From Duncaniella sp. (lineage in GTDB: Bacteria > Bacteroidota > Bacteroidia > Bacteroidales > Muribaculaceae), in NCBI GenBank assembly GCA_023664955.1, contig JAMPEV010000001.1:1583328-1647327 (forward strand): a DNA stretch of 64,000 nt. Reading direction: 5' to 3'. A program made the translations under genes and the position numbers. The notes under the pieces were generated by a model. That model had not been told where the DNA came from and made no database searches. It saw nothing but the letters and a program-made list of their open reading frames with translations. Below, in pieces: positions 43,485 through 52,028 of this stretch; within the stretch, counting starts at the first letter, position 1, and every line of letters starts with the position of its first letter.

Positions 43485-44657
43485 ATGAAAATTAGCGATA
43501 TATACCTCAAAGCTATTGATAACTGTCTCGAGCGCAACATTCCGTTTGTACTCTTCTCTTTGCCATCGGTCACGGATTGTCAATTCCATGCATCCCTCTG
43601 CGGTCAAAACAAAGAGTCACACGCTTTCAGCGAAGACAACAACTCCGACACTTTTTTCATAAACTTTTACGCCAACGATGAGCCATACACTGCCGGGGTA
43701 CCTTTCCAGTTTGACGCCCAAGGCATTTTAGACTATATCGAGAGCAATAAGAACACATTATTCGACGATGCCGAGATTCGACCATCAGTTGCGTCTACTT
43801 ATAGGGTAAGCTATGATGCGGCGATTAACAGCGTGAAACCTCGTCTTAAGCAGACAGGAGGTAAGGTAGTGATTTCTCAACACCAGACCATCGTGTCAAA
43901 GCGCAACCTCCACGAAGTTATCAGGGACCTTTTCAGTTGGAATCAGTACTCTTTCCGCTATATATGCTTCACACCTGAAACCGGAATCTGGATGGGGGCT
44001 ACTCCCGAATTGCTTCTCCAAAGCCGCCGGGATGTCAATGAATATATGACATACTCATTAGCCGGGACAATGCCCATAGACGATGAAGCTCCATGGAATG
44101 AGAAGAACATTAAGGAACAGAAGTATGTCACTGACTTCATCCTTGACGAATTTCATCAAATGAACATCCCTACCGAGTGTAGCGAAACCGGAGAATTACA
44201 TTATGGTAATATCAAGCATCTTTGCAGCCTCATAACAGCTAAAGGCAACATCGATGTCGTTGAAACACTTAACCGTTTAAGTCCCACTCCGGCAGTGTCA
44301 GGTATACCCCGCGACATAGCTATTGCCGAGATTGACGCTTTCGAAACTCATTGCCGCCGCTGCTATAGTGGATATGTGGGTGTGAGACTGAACGGTCTAT
44401 ATTATGCTTACGTCAATATCCGCTGCGCTTTTTTAGCGAAAGTGATGGTCGAAAAGCAAGAAGCTTATATCTACAATCTTTATTCCGGAGGTGGTATTCT
44501 GGCCTCGTCGGATTGCGAATCCGAATGGCAAGAAGCACAATCAAAAATCAGTGCCCTTAAAGAGATTATCGAAAAAGACAACTCTGTTATAGATTCCAAT
44601 CATCGCAATAACGCTATCAAATTCCATTCTAACTACGATAGTTTCCTACCATTTTAA
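43485..44657 (+). CDS. menF: Isochorismate synthase
   Basis: A 390-residue chorismate-binding enzyme converting chorismate to isochorismate for menaquinone synthesis. The family core has MGATPELLLQ (about 168-177), YSLAGTMPIDDEAPW (about 189-203), KEQKYVTDFI (about 209-218), and LSPTPAVSGIPRDIA (about 265-279). The EntC/DhbC (siderophore) reading is less likely because no siderophore genes are nearby. No other men genes are in the window, so the assignment to menaquinone rests on the family and on the anaerobic quinone context (NDH-2). Confidence 0.88.
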   Translation: MKISDIYLKAIDNCLERNIPFVLFSLPSVTDCQFHASLCGQNKESHAFSEDNNSDTFFINFYANDEPYTAGVPFQFDAQGILDYIESNKNTLFDDAEIRPSVASTYRVSYDAAINSVKPRLKQTGGKVVISQHQTIVSKRNLHEVIRDLFSWNQYSFRYICFTPETGIWMGATPELLLQSRRDVNEYMTYSLAGTMPIDDEAPWNEKNIKEQKYVTDFILDEFHQMNIPTECSETGELHYGNIKHLCSLITAKGNIDVVETLNRLSPTPAVSGIPRDIAIAEIDAFETHCRRCYSGYVGVRLNGLYYAYVNIRCAFLAKVMVEKQEAYIYNLYSGGGILASSDCESEWQEAQSKISALKEIIEKDNSVIDSNHRNNAIKFHSNYDSFLPF

Positions 44658-44683
44658 ATACATACCCAAACAGATATCCAACA

Positions 44684-46054
44684 ATGAAGAAAGGTCAACC
44701 GATTGTCATCATACTGATTGCAATTGCCATAATATTCGTCATATCACTCCTCCCTCTTTCAAAATGGACCGACGGTAAAATCAAGGATTTCTCCTTGTTC
44801 AGCGACATCCTAAAGGAGGCAGGCTTCATCGAAGGCACACCTTCAGCCGAGGAGGAGGAAATAGACCCTGCACTTTTGGCGGCAATCGCCCATGCCGATA
44901 GCATGGCCCGTGACTCTATAGCCGCCCTTCCGGTCGACACTATAATAACGCCTGTAAAGGTCGCCCGTAATGGCGAGCTGGTCATGATTGAGGATTATAC
45001 CACTGAATCAGTCGGTTTATACCATCTCAAAAAAGCAATTCATTCCGGAGGGCTTGCCCGCATCACAGTGGTGGGTGATTCATATATCGAAGGAGATATT
45101 TTCACGCAGGATTTGCGTGAATTGCTCCAGGAAGCTTACGGGGGCGAGGGTGTGGGCTTTGTCAATATGCACTCTGATTTTCCCGGTTTCCGGCGTTCCA
45201 TACGTCAAGGCGGTGACGGTTGGAAAACTTTATTAGCTAATAAAAAAGGAAAAGAAGAGTATCTTTTCATATCTGAACAGTATGCCATGCCTTCGGGCAA
45301 TGCACTTGCAACATATAAAGGTTCAACCTCATATCCCCATGCTGAAAGCTGGTCAAATTCAAGATTTATTTTCATTTCGCCTGAAAATTCCACAATCAAT
45401 GTTAAAACAAGTGAAGGCGAGTGGGAAGAACGCAATATTGAAGGTAGTCCTAACGTTCAGTGTTTAGAGGTCAACGCACCGACTTCTGAATTTGACATAA
45501 AGACTTCCGACCAATCCCTGATTTGTTTTGGTGTATGGCTCGACGGAAATTCAGGCATAAGCCTCGATTGCATGTCTTCGCGCGGTTTTTCAGGTATTAC
45601 ATTGACTAAGATAAACCAGCCGCTTTGCCGCGAAATAAGCACCATAATAAATTACGACTTGATAATCCTTGAGTTTGGCATAAATGCCATGAGCTCTGCC
45701 CAAAAGAACTACAGTGTATACTCGTCCAAAATGGTTGACGTTATCAACCACGTCAGAAACTGTTTTCCGCGTGCCGACATTCTGCTTATGGGTGTGGGCG
45801 ACAGAGGCGAAAAGCGAGGCTCCCAAGTGAAGTCCATGTCCACGGCTCAAGCCATGGTTACGGCTCAGCGCGATGCAGCCCGCAGAGCTCATTGCCTCTT
45901 TTGGGACACACGTGAAGCCATGGGAGGCGAGGATGCGGTGGTAGCTTGGAGCAATGCCGGGCTTATCAATAAAGATTATGTCCATATGTCACATAAAGGC
46001 GGTGCACGACTTGCTAAGGAATTATTTAATGCCATCCAACACCAGCTACAATGA
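44684..46054 (+). CDS. SGNH/GDSL-hydrolase-like protein, membrane-anchored
   Basis: A 456-residue protein with one N-terminal membrane segment (about 6-24), so the bulk is likely periplasmic. Block I (VVGDSYIEGD, nucleophile Ser133), the EFGINAM segment (about 335-341, block III Gly-Xaa-Asn), and the C-terminal DYVHMSHKG block (Asp431, His434) give a complete SGNH triad. About 190 residues between blocks I and III are an inserted beta-rich domain. Such proteins, like AlgJ/AlgX, PatB or DltD, usually esterify or de-esterify glycans. It precedes a second SGNH gene (4-base overlap) and an MBOAT gene. Confidence 0.8.
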   Translation: MKKGQPIVIILIAIAIIFVISLLPLSKWTDGKIKDFSLFSDILKEAGFIEGTPSAEEEEIDPALLAAIAHADSMARDSIAALPVDTIITPVKVARNGELVMIEDYTTESVGLYHLKKAIHSGGLARITVVGDSYIEGDIFTQDLRELLQEAYGGEGVGFVNMHSDFPGFRRSIRQGGDGWKTLLANKKGKEEYLFISEQYAMPSGNALATYKGSTSYPHAESWSNSRFIFISPENSTINVKTSEGEWEERNIEGSPNVQCLEVNAPTSEFDIKTSDQSLICFGVWLDGNSGISLDCMSSRGFSGITLTKINQPLCREISTIINYDLIILEFGINAMSSAQKNYSVYSSKMVDVINHVRNCFPRADILLMGVGDRGEKRGSQVKSMSTAQAMVTAQRDAARRAHCLFWDTREAMGGEDAVVAWSNAGLINKDYVHMSHKGGARLAKELFNAIQHQLQ

Positions 46055-47463
46055 TTAGTAAACTCTTTACTACTATATTATTTCCCCTGATAGCCCTGAT
46101 GTCGCCCTTGACGTCAGTTGCTTCCCATACCCCTAATAACCCAGAAAACGCCACGGAGGAAACAGCCACAGTAACAGTGCCCAAATCGACTGCTGGCATT
46201 TCCGGCAGTCCGCTTTCTGACACTGACGGGTTCGATTTGGACATCCGTCTTAATCCGGTGATTATCCCCGACGAGGCCACTGACATTGACATTCCAGTCC
46301 CCTACTTCATTAATACAGCTTATAACCATATCATTTACAACGGCTCGGATTGGTCAAAGCTACGCAAAGCCTTTGAGGAGAGCAGCCTGAACCCTGTTTC
46401 CATCGTACACATCGGCGACAGTCATATACAAGCCGATTTCTCAACCGGTATCACTCGCGAACTGCTTCAATATGACTTTGGTAATGCAGGTCGAGGTCTT
46501 ATAGCACCTTTAAAGATTAGCGGCACAAATGAGCCTCGTGATTATCTTTTCCAAAGTAAAAATTCCTGGGATCCCGTCAAGCTGATGAGTGCCAAGTGGG
46601 ACCATACAGTCGGTTTTACCGGCACATCGATTCGCCCCATCAATAGTTCGAGCGAATTCACATTCGGCACTTCAGACGCAGATGATTACAACCCATTCAA
46701 ATCAGCCACCATATTCCATAACGGCAAATTAACAATTAAGGGGATTTTTACTCCTGAGGGCAATCCTTTACAGTACCGCACAATCCCATCGCGTGATTAC
46801 ACGCAGATTATCCTCGACTCGGCTGCCACAAAAATTAATGTTAAATTCGCATCAGCAGGGGATCTCACCGTGTTCGGAGCGTCTCTTTCCGGTGACAGAC
46901 CCGGAGTGTTCTACCATGCCATAGGCAATAACGGTGCGACCTTTGATACCTACAACCGCATAGGGACCGTCGGTGCGGGCATCAGTCCACTTCAGCCTCA
47001 CCTCATTATTCTATCCCTTGGCACCAACGAAGCTTTCGGGAAATTCAATTCTCAAGACTTTGCAAGGTCAATAGATCGCCTCGTAAAGAATGTAAAAGCT
47101 GCCAATCCCGAAGCCCTGATTCTCCTCACCACCCCAATGGAATGTCAACGTAGTGTGACTACTTCTAAAAAAGTAAGGGCCAAAGGGAAAAAACGCCGCT
47201 ACCGCACAGTGACTTCCAAGTCATACGTAGTAAATAAGAATATAGCACCTGTTCGCCAAGCAATACTTAACTACGCCAAATCCAATAGTTTGCCTGTATA
47301 TGATTGGTATGAAGTGGCTGGTGGAAACGGAGCGAGTGCCAATTGGATTACTAACGGATTGTTCGCTAAAGATCGTGTTCATCACACTCAAAAAGGATAC
47401 ACTATCGAAGGCCGATTATTTTACGATGCGATAATGGACGCCCTGCGTGAACAAGTGAAGTAA
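46051..47463 (+). CDS. SGNH/GDSL-hydrolase-like protein, secreted
   Basis: A 470-residue protein with a signal peptide (about 1-25, FTTILFPLIALMSPLTSVASHT). It is a second SGNH fold: block I VHIGDSHIQAD (Ser about 126), block III LSLGTNEAFGKF (about 318-329), and block V DRVHHTQKGY (about 445-454). As in its neighbour, a long beta-rich insertion separates blocks I and III. The two SGNH proteins share the pattern but little overall similarity, which argues for distinct roles, for example acceptor binding against transfer. Its ATG overlaps the previous stop (ATGA). Confidence 0.8.
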   Translation: MISKLFTTILFPLIALMSPLTSVASHTPNNPENATEETATVTVPKSTAGISGSPLSDTDGFDLDIRLNPVIIPDEATDIDIPVPYFINTAYNHIIYNGSDWSKLRKAFEESSLNPVSIVHIGDSHIQADFSTGITRELLQYDFGNAGRGLIAPLKISGTNEPRDYLFQSKNSWDPVKLMSAKWDHTVGFTGTSIRPINSSSEFTFGTSDADDYNPFKSATIFHNGKLTIKGIFTPEGNPLQYRTIPSRDYTQIILDSAATKINVKFASAGDLTVFGASLSGDRPGVFYHAIGNNGATFDTYNRIGTVGAGISPLQPHLIILSLGTNEAFGKFNSQDFARSIDRLVKNVKAANPEALILLTTPMECQRSVTTSKKVRAKGKKRRYRTVTSKSYVVNKNIAPVRQAILNYAKSNSLPVYDWYEVAGGNGASANWITNGLFAKDRVHHTQKGYTIEGRLFYDAIMDALREQVK

Positions 47464-47492
47464 CTTTTACGTTCAGAAATTATGTCAGAAAC

Positions 47493-49094
47493 TTGTTATA
47501 TACTATGCTAAAAGACATCACAACCACCATATCATCCCTCACTGATTATCTCAATATTGACATTTCAAAGTTGATAGGGATTTTCCAATACAATCCCACA
47601 GAGCCATTATTATTCAACACCGGATTGTTTCTACTCCTTTTCGCCGGCTTCATTTGCATATATAGAATGCTCGACCGCTTTAAGGTAATGAAGATGATTT
47701 TTGTAATACTGTTCTCGCTTTTTTTCTACTACAAGTCATCAGGAATGTGCGTGTTAATTCTTCTTGGTGTGTGCGTGAGCGACTTCCTGCTCGGACTTTG
47801 GTTGGAAAGTGCGTCACAACCGGGACGTGAGAATAATGTGATACGCAAATATATCGTGTTCCTCAACGTTGCAATAAATGTCGGGATGTTATTGTATTTC
47901 AAATACTTCAACCTGATTATTGATACTATCACACGATTCTCATCTTTGAAAATCGAAGTCATGGATCTCTTGCTTCCTGCCGGAATATCCTTCTTCACAT
48001 TCAGATCAATAAGCTATATTGTAGATATTTATCGCGGTCATATTAGCGCATGTCATAATCTTCTCAACTATACGTTTTATCTCACATTCTTCCCTCCGCT
48101 ACTTGCTGGACCGGTCGTGAGGGCAAAGGATATGCTTCCTCAGATAGAGGCTAACCCCACGGCAACACGTGAAATGGTTTCCGATGGCATATTCTTGATT
48201 ATAGTTGGATTGATAAAGAAAGTAGTTATTGCCGATTTCATCAGTGGCAATCTTGTAGATCGAGTGTTTGACAATCCGTCATTGTATAGCGGATTTGAAA
48301 ACATGGTGGCAAGCCTCGGCTTCACAATCCAACTCTATTGTGATTTCTCCGGCTACAGTGACATAGCGATTGGTATTGCGCTACTGCTGGGATATAAATT
48401 TAAGGAGAACTTCAATTCGCCATTTAAAGCACAGAATCCCACTGAGTTCTGGCATCGCTGGCACATTTCGCTCTCCACATGGCTGCGTGACTATGTATAT
48501 ATCCCTCTCGGAGGCAACCGTTGCTCACGTTCCCGCGGATACTTCAATCAATTTGCCACAATGGTGATAGGCGGTCTTTGGCACGGTGCCTCTTGGATGT
48601 ACGTCATATGGGGTGCATCACACGGTGTATTGCTTGTAATTCATAAAATGTCACGCAGATTCATTGAAACTATGATGCCGCAGACTGTGGTTTCCACCCC
48701 CGGCGAAGTGGTAATGATGACCGTAGCACCCGACAAACCGTCGCCATGGCTTCGTGCCATCAATATAGCGGTTACATTCCTGCTCGTGTCTGCCACATTC
48801 ATCCTGTTTCGTGCCCCATCCTTGGAGGATGCCGGTATGATGTGGCACCAGATGATTTTTGACTTTCATCTGAGCGTTGCGCCACAATTCATAGAGAGCT
48901 ACATGGCTATATTCCTGCTCATTGTCGGAGCCTATTTATTACACCTATCCCCCACATCGCTCGGCAACCGTATCCGCACCCTTTTCGCATCCGCGCCGGT
49001 AATCGTCCAAGGAATCATCCTTGCCATCATCCTCCTCCTTATCATCCAAGTACGCCAAAGCGAAATAGTACCCTTCATATACCTCCAATACTAA
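47493..49094 (+). CDS. MBOAT-family O-acyltransferase (AlgI/DltB-like)
   Basis: A 533-residue polytopic membrane protein of the MBOAT family. About 11-12 hydrophobic segments surround the signature FWHRWHISLSTWLRDYVYIPLGGNR (about 315-339) and the catalytic-histidine segment GGLWHGASWMYVIWG (about 358-372). MBOAT proteins of this type (AlgI, DltB, PatA) move an acyl, usually acetyl, group from a cytoplasmic donor across the membrane to a periplasmic SGNH partner. Two such partners precede it in the same operon. The glycan acceptor is unknown. A hairpin follows at 49150-49181. Confidence 0.9.
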   Translation: MLYTMLKDITTTISSLTDYLNIDISKLIGIFQYNPTEPLLFNTGLFLLLFAGFICIYRMLDRFKVMKMIFVILFSLFFYYKSSGMCVLILLGVCVSDFLLGLWLESASQPGRENNVIRKYIVFLNVAINVGMLLYFKYFNLIIDTITRFSSLKIEVMDLLLPAGISFFTFRSISYIVDIYRGHISACHNLLNYTFYLTFFPPLLAGPVVRAKDMLPQIEANPTATREMVSDGIFLIIVGLIKKVVIADFISGNLVDRVFDNPSLYSGFENMVASLGFTIQLYCDFSGYSDIAIGIALLLGYKFKENFNSPFKAQNPTEFWHRWHISLSTWLRDYVYIPLGGNRCSRSRGYFNQFATMVIGGLWHGASWMYVIWGASHGVLLVIHKMSRRFIETMMPQTVVSTPGEVVMMTVAPDKPSPWLRAINIAVTFLLVSATFILFRAPSLEDAGMMWHQMIFDFHLSVAPQFIESYMAIFLLIVGAYLLHLSPTSLGNRIRTLFASAPVIVQGIILAIILLLIIQVRQSEIVPFIYLQY

Positions 49095-49369
49095 TCAATC
49101 GACAATTGACAATTGATAATTGACAACAGTTCAATCTCATAACCCATCACCGGAAGGGACGCACCATGATGCGTCCTCCGGAATCCACTAATGCCGAATC
49201 CACATCACCCTCATTAACGACACATCGTGCTGCGCACCTCAAAATATGAACTCTCTTTCATAATCCCCACACGGTAAAAGTCTTTGACATTTTGACGCAA
49301 AATAATGTGAATTTAACCACTTTCACATTATTAAATCAAATTTTAGAATCGGTTTTCAAAAAATTTGTG
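49095..49369. other. Intergenic region before fba
   Basis: Contains three short CAATTGA-type repeats (about 49098-49126), a strong hairpin at 49150-49181 (CCGGA/TCCGG and GGACGCA/TGCGTCC) without a T tract, then AT-rich sequence. No gene was found. Confidence 0.6.
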
Positions 49370-49377
49370 TAACTTTG
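49370..49377 (+). promoter_or_regulatory. -7 box of the fba promoter
   Basis: TAACTTTG, an exact match to TAnnTTTG, 50 bases before the start codon. The leader carries a 7-bp hairpin (TTACTAA 49400-49406 with TTAGTAA 49420-49426) ending 1 base before the ATG. Confidence 0.55.
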
Positions 49378-49427
49378 TAGCAAATCAATTTCTAATTATT
49401 TACTAACTTCTAAAACAATTTAGTAAT

Positions 49428-50423
49428 ATGGTAAGCTATAAGGACTTAGGCTTGGTAAACACTAAAGAAATGTTTGCTAAAGCAATCAAGGGTGGCTACG
49501 CTATCCCTGCGTTTAACTTCAACAATATGGAGCAGCTTCAGGCAATCATCAAAGCTGCAGCCGAGGAGAAGTCACCCGTAATCCTTCAGGTATCAAAAGG
49601 CGCACGTAATTATGCAAACCCCATCCTGCTCCGCTACATGGCTCAGGGTGCTGTAGAATACGCAAAGAGTCTCGGTTGGGAAAAACCCCAAATCGTTCTT
49701 CACCTCGACCATGGTGACAGCTTCGAACTCTGCAAAGATTGTATCGAGCATGGTTTCTCTTCTGTGATGATTGACGGCTCTCACCTCCCCTATGAGGAGA
49801 ATGTAGCACTCACCAAGAAAGTATGCGACTATGCCCACCAGTATGACGTAACAGTAGAAGGTGAACTCGGTGTGCTTGCCGGAGTTGAAGATGAAGTTTC
49901 TTCTGACCATCACACCTACACCGACCCTGAAGAAGTTATTGACTTCGCTACTCGCACAGGTGTTGACTCTCTCGCTATCTCAATCGGCACATCACACGGT
50001 GCTTACAAGTTCAAGCCCGAACAGTGCACCCGTGACGCCAACGGTCGTCTCGTTCCACCGCCATTGGCATTTAACGTACTCGACGCTGTAATGGAGAAAC
50101 TCCCCGGATTCCCCATCGTGCTTCATGGCTCCAGCTCAGTGCCCCAGGAATATGTTGACGAAATCAACGAATATGGCGGCAAACTTCCCGACGCAATCGG
50201 TATCCCCGAAGAGGAGCTTCGCAAAGCAGCCAAGAGCGCAGTTTGCAAAATCAACATCGACTCTGACAGCCGTCTCGCAATGACAGCAGCCGTTCGCAAG
50301 ACTCTTGCTACCAAGCCCGCAGAGTTTGACCCGCGTAAATACCTTGGTCCGGCACGCGATGAGATGGAAAAACTGTACAAGCACAAAATCATCTCAGTAC
50401 TTGGCTCCAATGGCAAAGCTTAA
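49428..50423 (+). CDS. fba: Class II fructose-bisphosphate aldolase
   Basis: A 331-residue zinc-dependent aldolase of glycolysis and gluconeogenesis. The metal-site segment is VLHLDHGDSFELCKDCIEHGFSSVMIDGSHLPYEENV (about 87-123), with the first zinc histidine in LDHGD. Further ligands are in VEGELGVLAGVEDE (about 142-155), SIGTSHGAYKF (about 185-195) and VLHGSSSVP (about 228-236). Asp in NIDSDSRLA near residue 284 fits the class IIA/B pattern. It is transcribed alone, between its own promoter and the terminator at 50476-50509. Confidence 0.96.
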   Translation: MVSYKDLGLVNTKEMFAKAIKGGYAIPAFNFNNMEQLQAIIKAAAEEKSPVILQVSKGARNYANPILLRYMAQGAVEYAKSLGWEKPQIVLHLDHGDSFELCKDCIEHGFSSVMIDGSHLPYEENVALTKKVCDYAHQYDVTVEGELGVLAGVEDEVSSDHHTYTDPEEVIDFATRTGVDSLAISIGTSHGAYKFKPEQCTRDANGRLVPPPLAFNVLDAVMEKLPGFPIVLHGSSSVPQEYVDEINEYGGKLPDAIGIPEEELRKAAKSAVCKINIDSDSRLAMTAAVRKTLATKPAEFDPRKYLGPARDEMEKLYKHKIISVLGSNGKA

Positions 50424-50475
50424 TAATAGCAAATCATAATTATATAAAGATATTATATAGATAATAATATTATGG

Positions 50476-50509
50476 CATCGGTGTTCTGTGAAGAACATCG
50501 ATGTTTTTT
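50476..50509 (+). terminator. Terminator after fba
   Basis: A 12-bp stem (50476-50487 with 50492-50503, one G-T pair), a 4-base loop, and TTTTTT at 50504-50509. Confidence 0.88.
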
Positions 50510-50541
50510 CAAATTTATTTCTCAAATTTATTTCTCAAATG
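50509..50541 (+). repeat. 13-base tandem repeat
   Basis: TCAAATTTATTTC occurs at 50509-50521 and 50522-50534, followed by a partial copy (TCAAATG) at 50535-50541. It lies between the fba terminator and the dgt promoter. Confidence 0.8.
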
Positions 50542-50595
50542 TTAATTAGTTGCTCTTTACGCTTTCATTTCCTTTATCAAGTCAAAGAAAATTAC

Positions 50596-50603
50596 TAAAT
50601 TTG
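50596..50603 (+). promoter_or_regulatory. -7 box of the dgt promoter
   Basis: TAAATTTG (exact TAnnTTTG). It covers the in-frame GTG at 50603, so that codon cannot be the start; the ATG at 50630 lies about 20 bases after the expected transcription start. Confidence 0.5.
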
Positions 50604-50629
50604 TGATATGTTCCGTTTCTATTAAGAAA

Positions 50630-52021
50630 ATGAATGATAACTTTAACATAAAAAATCAACCGCAGCCATCAACCCAAGGTAAAATGTCATGGGATAAGCT
50701 CATAAACGATAAACGGTTTGGGCTCGAACACTACCATGACGGCAAGCCCGGACATCGAAGTGATTTCCAAAGAGACTTTGATCGTCTCGTCTTTTCATCC
50801 CCGTTCCGACGATTACAAAACAAAACCCAGGTATTTCCCCTCCCGGGAAGCATCTTTGTTCACAATCGTCTGACCCACAGCATGGAAGTAGCCTGTGTGG
50901 GGCGTTCTTTAGCCAAAGAAATATCTATTTTATTAAAAGAACGTTACGCATCAATGCCATGGGTTGCCAAGCTCGATGATATGGGTGAAATAGTGGCTGC
51001 GGCATGCCTGGCACACGACCTTGGGAATCCACCCTTCGGACATTCCGGAGAAAAAGCTATCTCCGCTTACTTCAGCGAAGGGAATGGACGATACCTTGAG
51101 TCAAAACTCACACCTCAACAGTGGAATGACCTTATTCACTTCGAGGGGAATGCCAACGCCTTCCGCCTGCTGACACATCAGTTCAACGGTCGACGTCCCG
51201 GTGGCTTCGCAATGACCTACTCCACTCTTGCCTCGATCGTAAAATACCCCTTCGAATCCTCTTTAGCAGGCTCACACGGCAAATTCGGTTTCTTTACCGC
51301 TGAGAAAGACGATTTTATAAAAGTGGCTGATGAACTTGGAATGCTTCCTATCACAACATCGTCAGGGGCAATATGCTACAAACGCCATCCATTAGTGTAT
51401 ATCGTGGAAGCGGCTGATGATATCTGTTACGAGGTAATGGACATCGAAGATGCCCATAAACTCGGCACTCTCACCACCAACGAAGTTATCCCTTTATTCT
51501 TAGCATTCTTTGATGAAGAGCGCAGAAAACATATCGAAAAAATAATGCAACATGTCGAAGACCCGAATGAAAAAATCGCTTACCTCCGTTCGTCCATAAT
51601 TGGCATACTCGTGAGCCGCTGCGCCGAGGCATTCGTGGAAAATGAGGATAATATCCTCTCCGGAACTTTCAGAGGATCACTCCTCGACAATATATCGCCA
51701 CGCGAACGCAACGGTTACAAGGCATGTGAAGCCCTATCATGGCAAAAAATCTACGGGGCGAGTGATGTGGTTGATATCGAACTTGCAGGCACCAGAATTA
51801 TATCATTCTTAATCAACGAATTGGTAGAGGCCGTCCAAAATCCCGAGTTAAACTACTCCAGGCTTCTCCTCGCCAAAGTACCAACCCAATACGAAATCAA
51901 CTCTCCCACACTCTATGGCAAACTTTTAGCCGTCCTTGACCACATTTCAGGAATGACCGATGTGTATGCTCTTGACCTATACAGAAAGCTTAATGGTATG
52001 AGTCTGAAAATCAACAATTAA
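50630..52021 (+). CDS. dgt: Deoxyguanosinetriphosphate triphosphohydrolase
   Basis: A 463-residue HD-domain enzyme that removes triphosphate from dGTP, controlling dNTP pools. Metal-binding and HD motifs: FVHNRLTHSMEVACVGRSLA (about 78-97), ACLAHDLGNPPFGHSGEKA (about 125-143), and the later AADDICYEVMDIEDAH (about 263-278). The family core begins MSWDKLINDKRFG, so ATG 50684 is an alternative start giving 445 residues. It is followed after 7 bases by the TPM-domain gene. Confidence 0.9.
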   Translation: MNDNFNIKNQPQPSTQGKMSWDKLINDKRFGLEHYHDGKPGHRSDFQRDFDRLVFSSPFRRLQNKTQVFPLPGSIFVHNRLTHSMEVACVGRSLAKEISILLKERYASMPWVAKLDDMGEIVAAACLAHDLGNPPFGHSGEKAISAYFSEGNGRYLESKLTPQQWNDLIHFEGNANAFRLLTHQFNGRRPGGFAMTYSTLASIVKYPFESSLAGSHGKFGFFTAEKDDFIKVADELGMLPITTSSGAICYKRHPLVYIVEAADDICYEVMDIEDAHKLGTLTTNEVIPLFLAFFDEERRKHIEKIMQHVEDPNEKIAYLRSSIIGILVSRCAEAFVENEDNILSGTFRGSLLDNISPRERNGYKACEALSWQKIYGASDVVDIELAGTRIISFLINELVEAVQNPELNYSRLLLAKVPTQYEINSPTLYGKLLAVLDHISGMTDVYALDLYRKLNGMSLKINN

Positions 52022-52028
52022 TCGAATT

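Noticed and set aside
50603-50629. GTG start for dgt at 50603
   Set aside because: It overlaps the -7 box; ATG 50630 or 50684 fits the family better.
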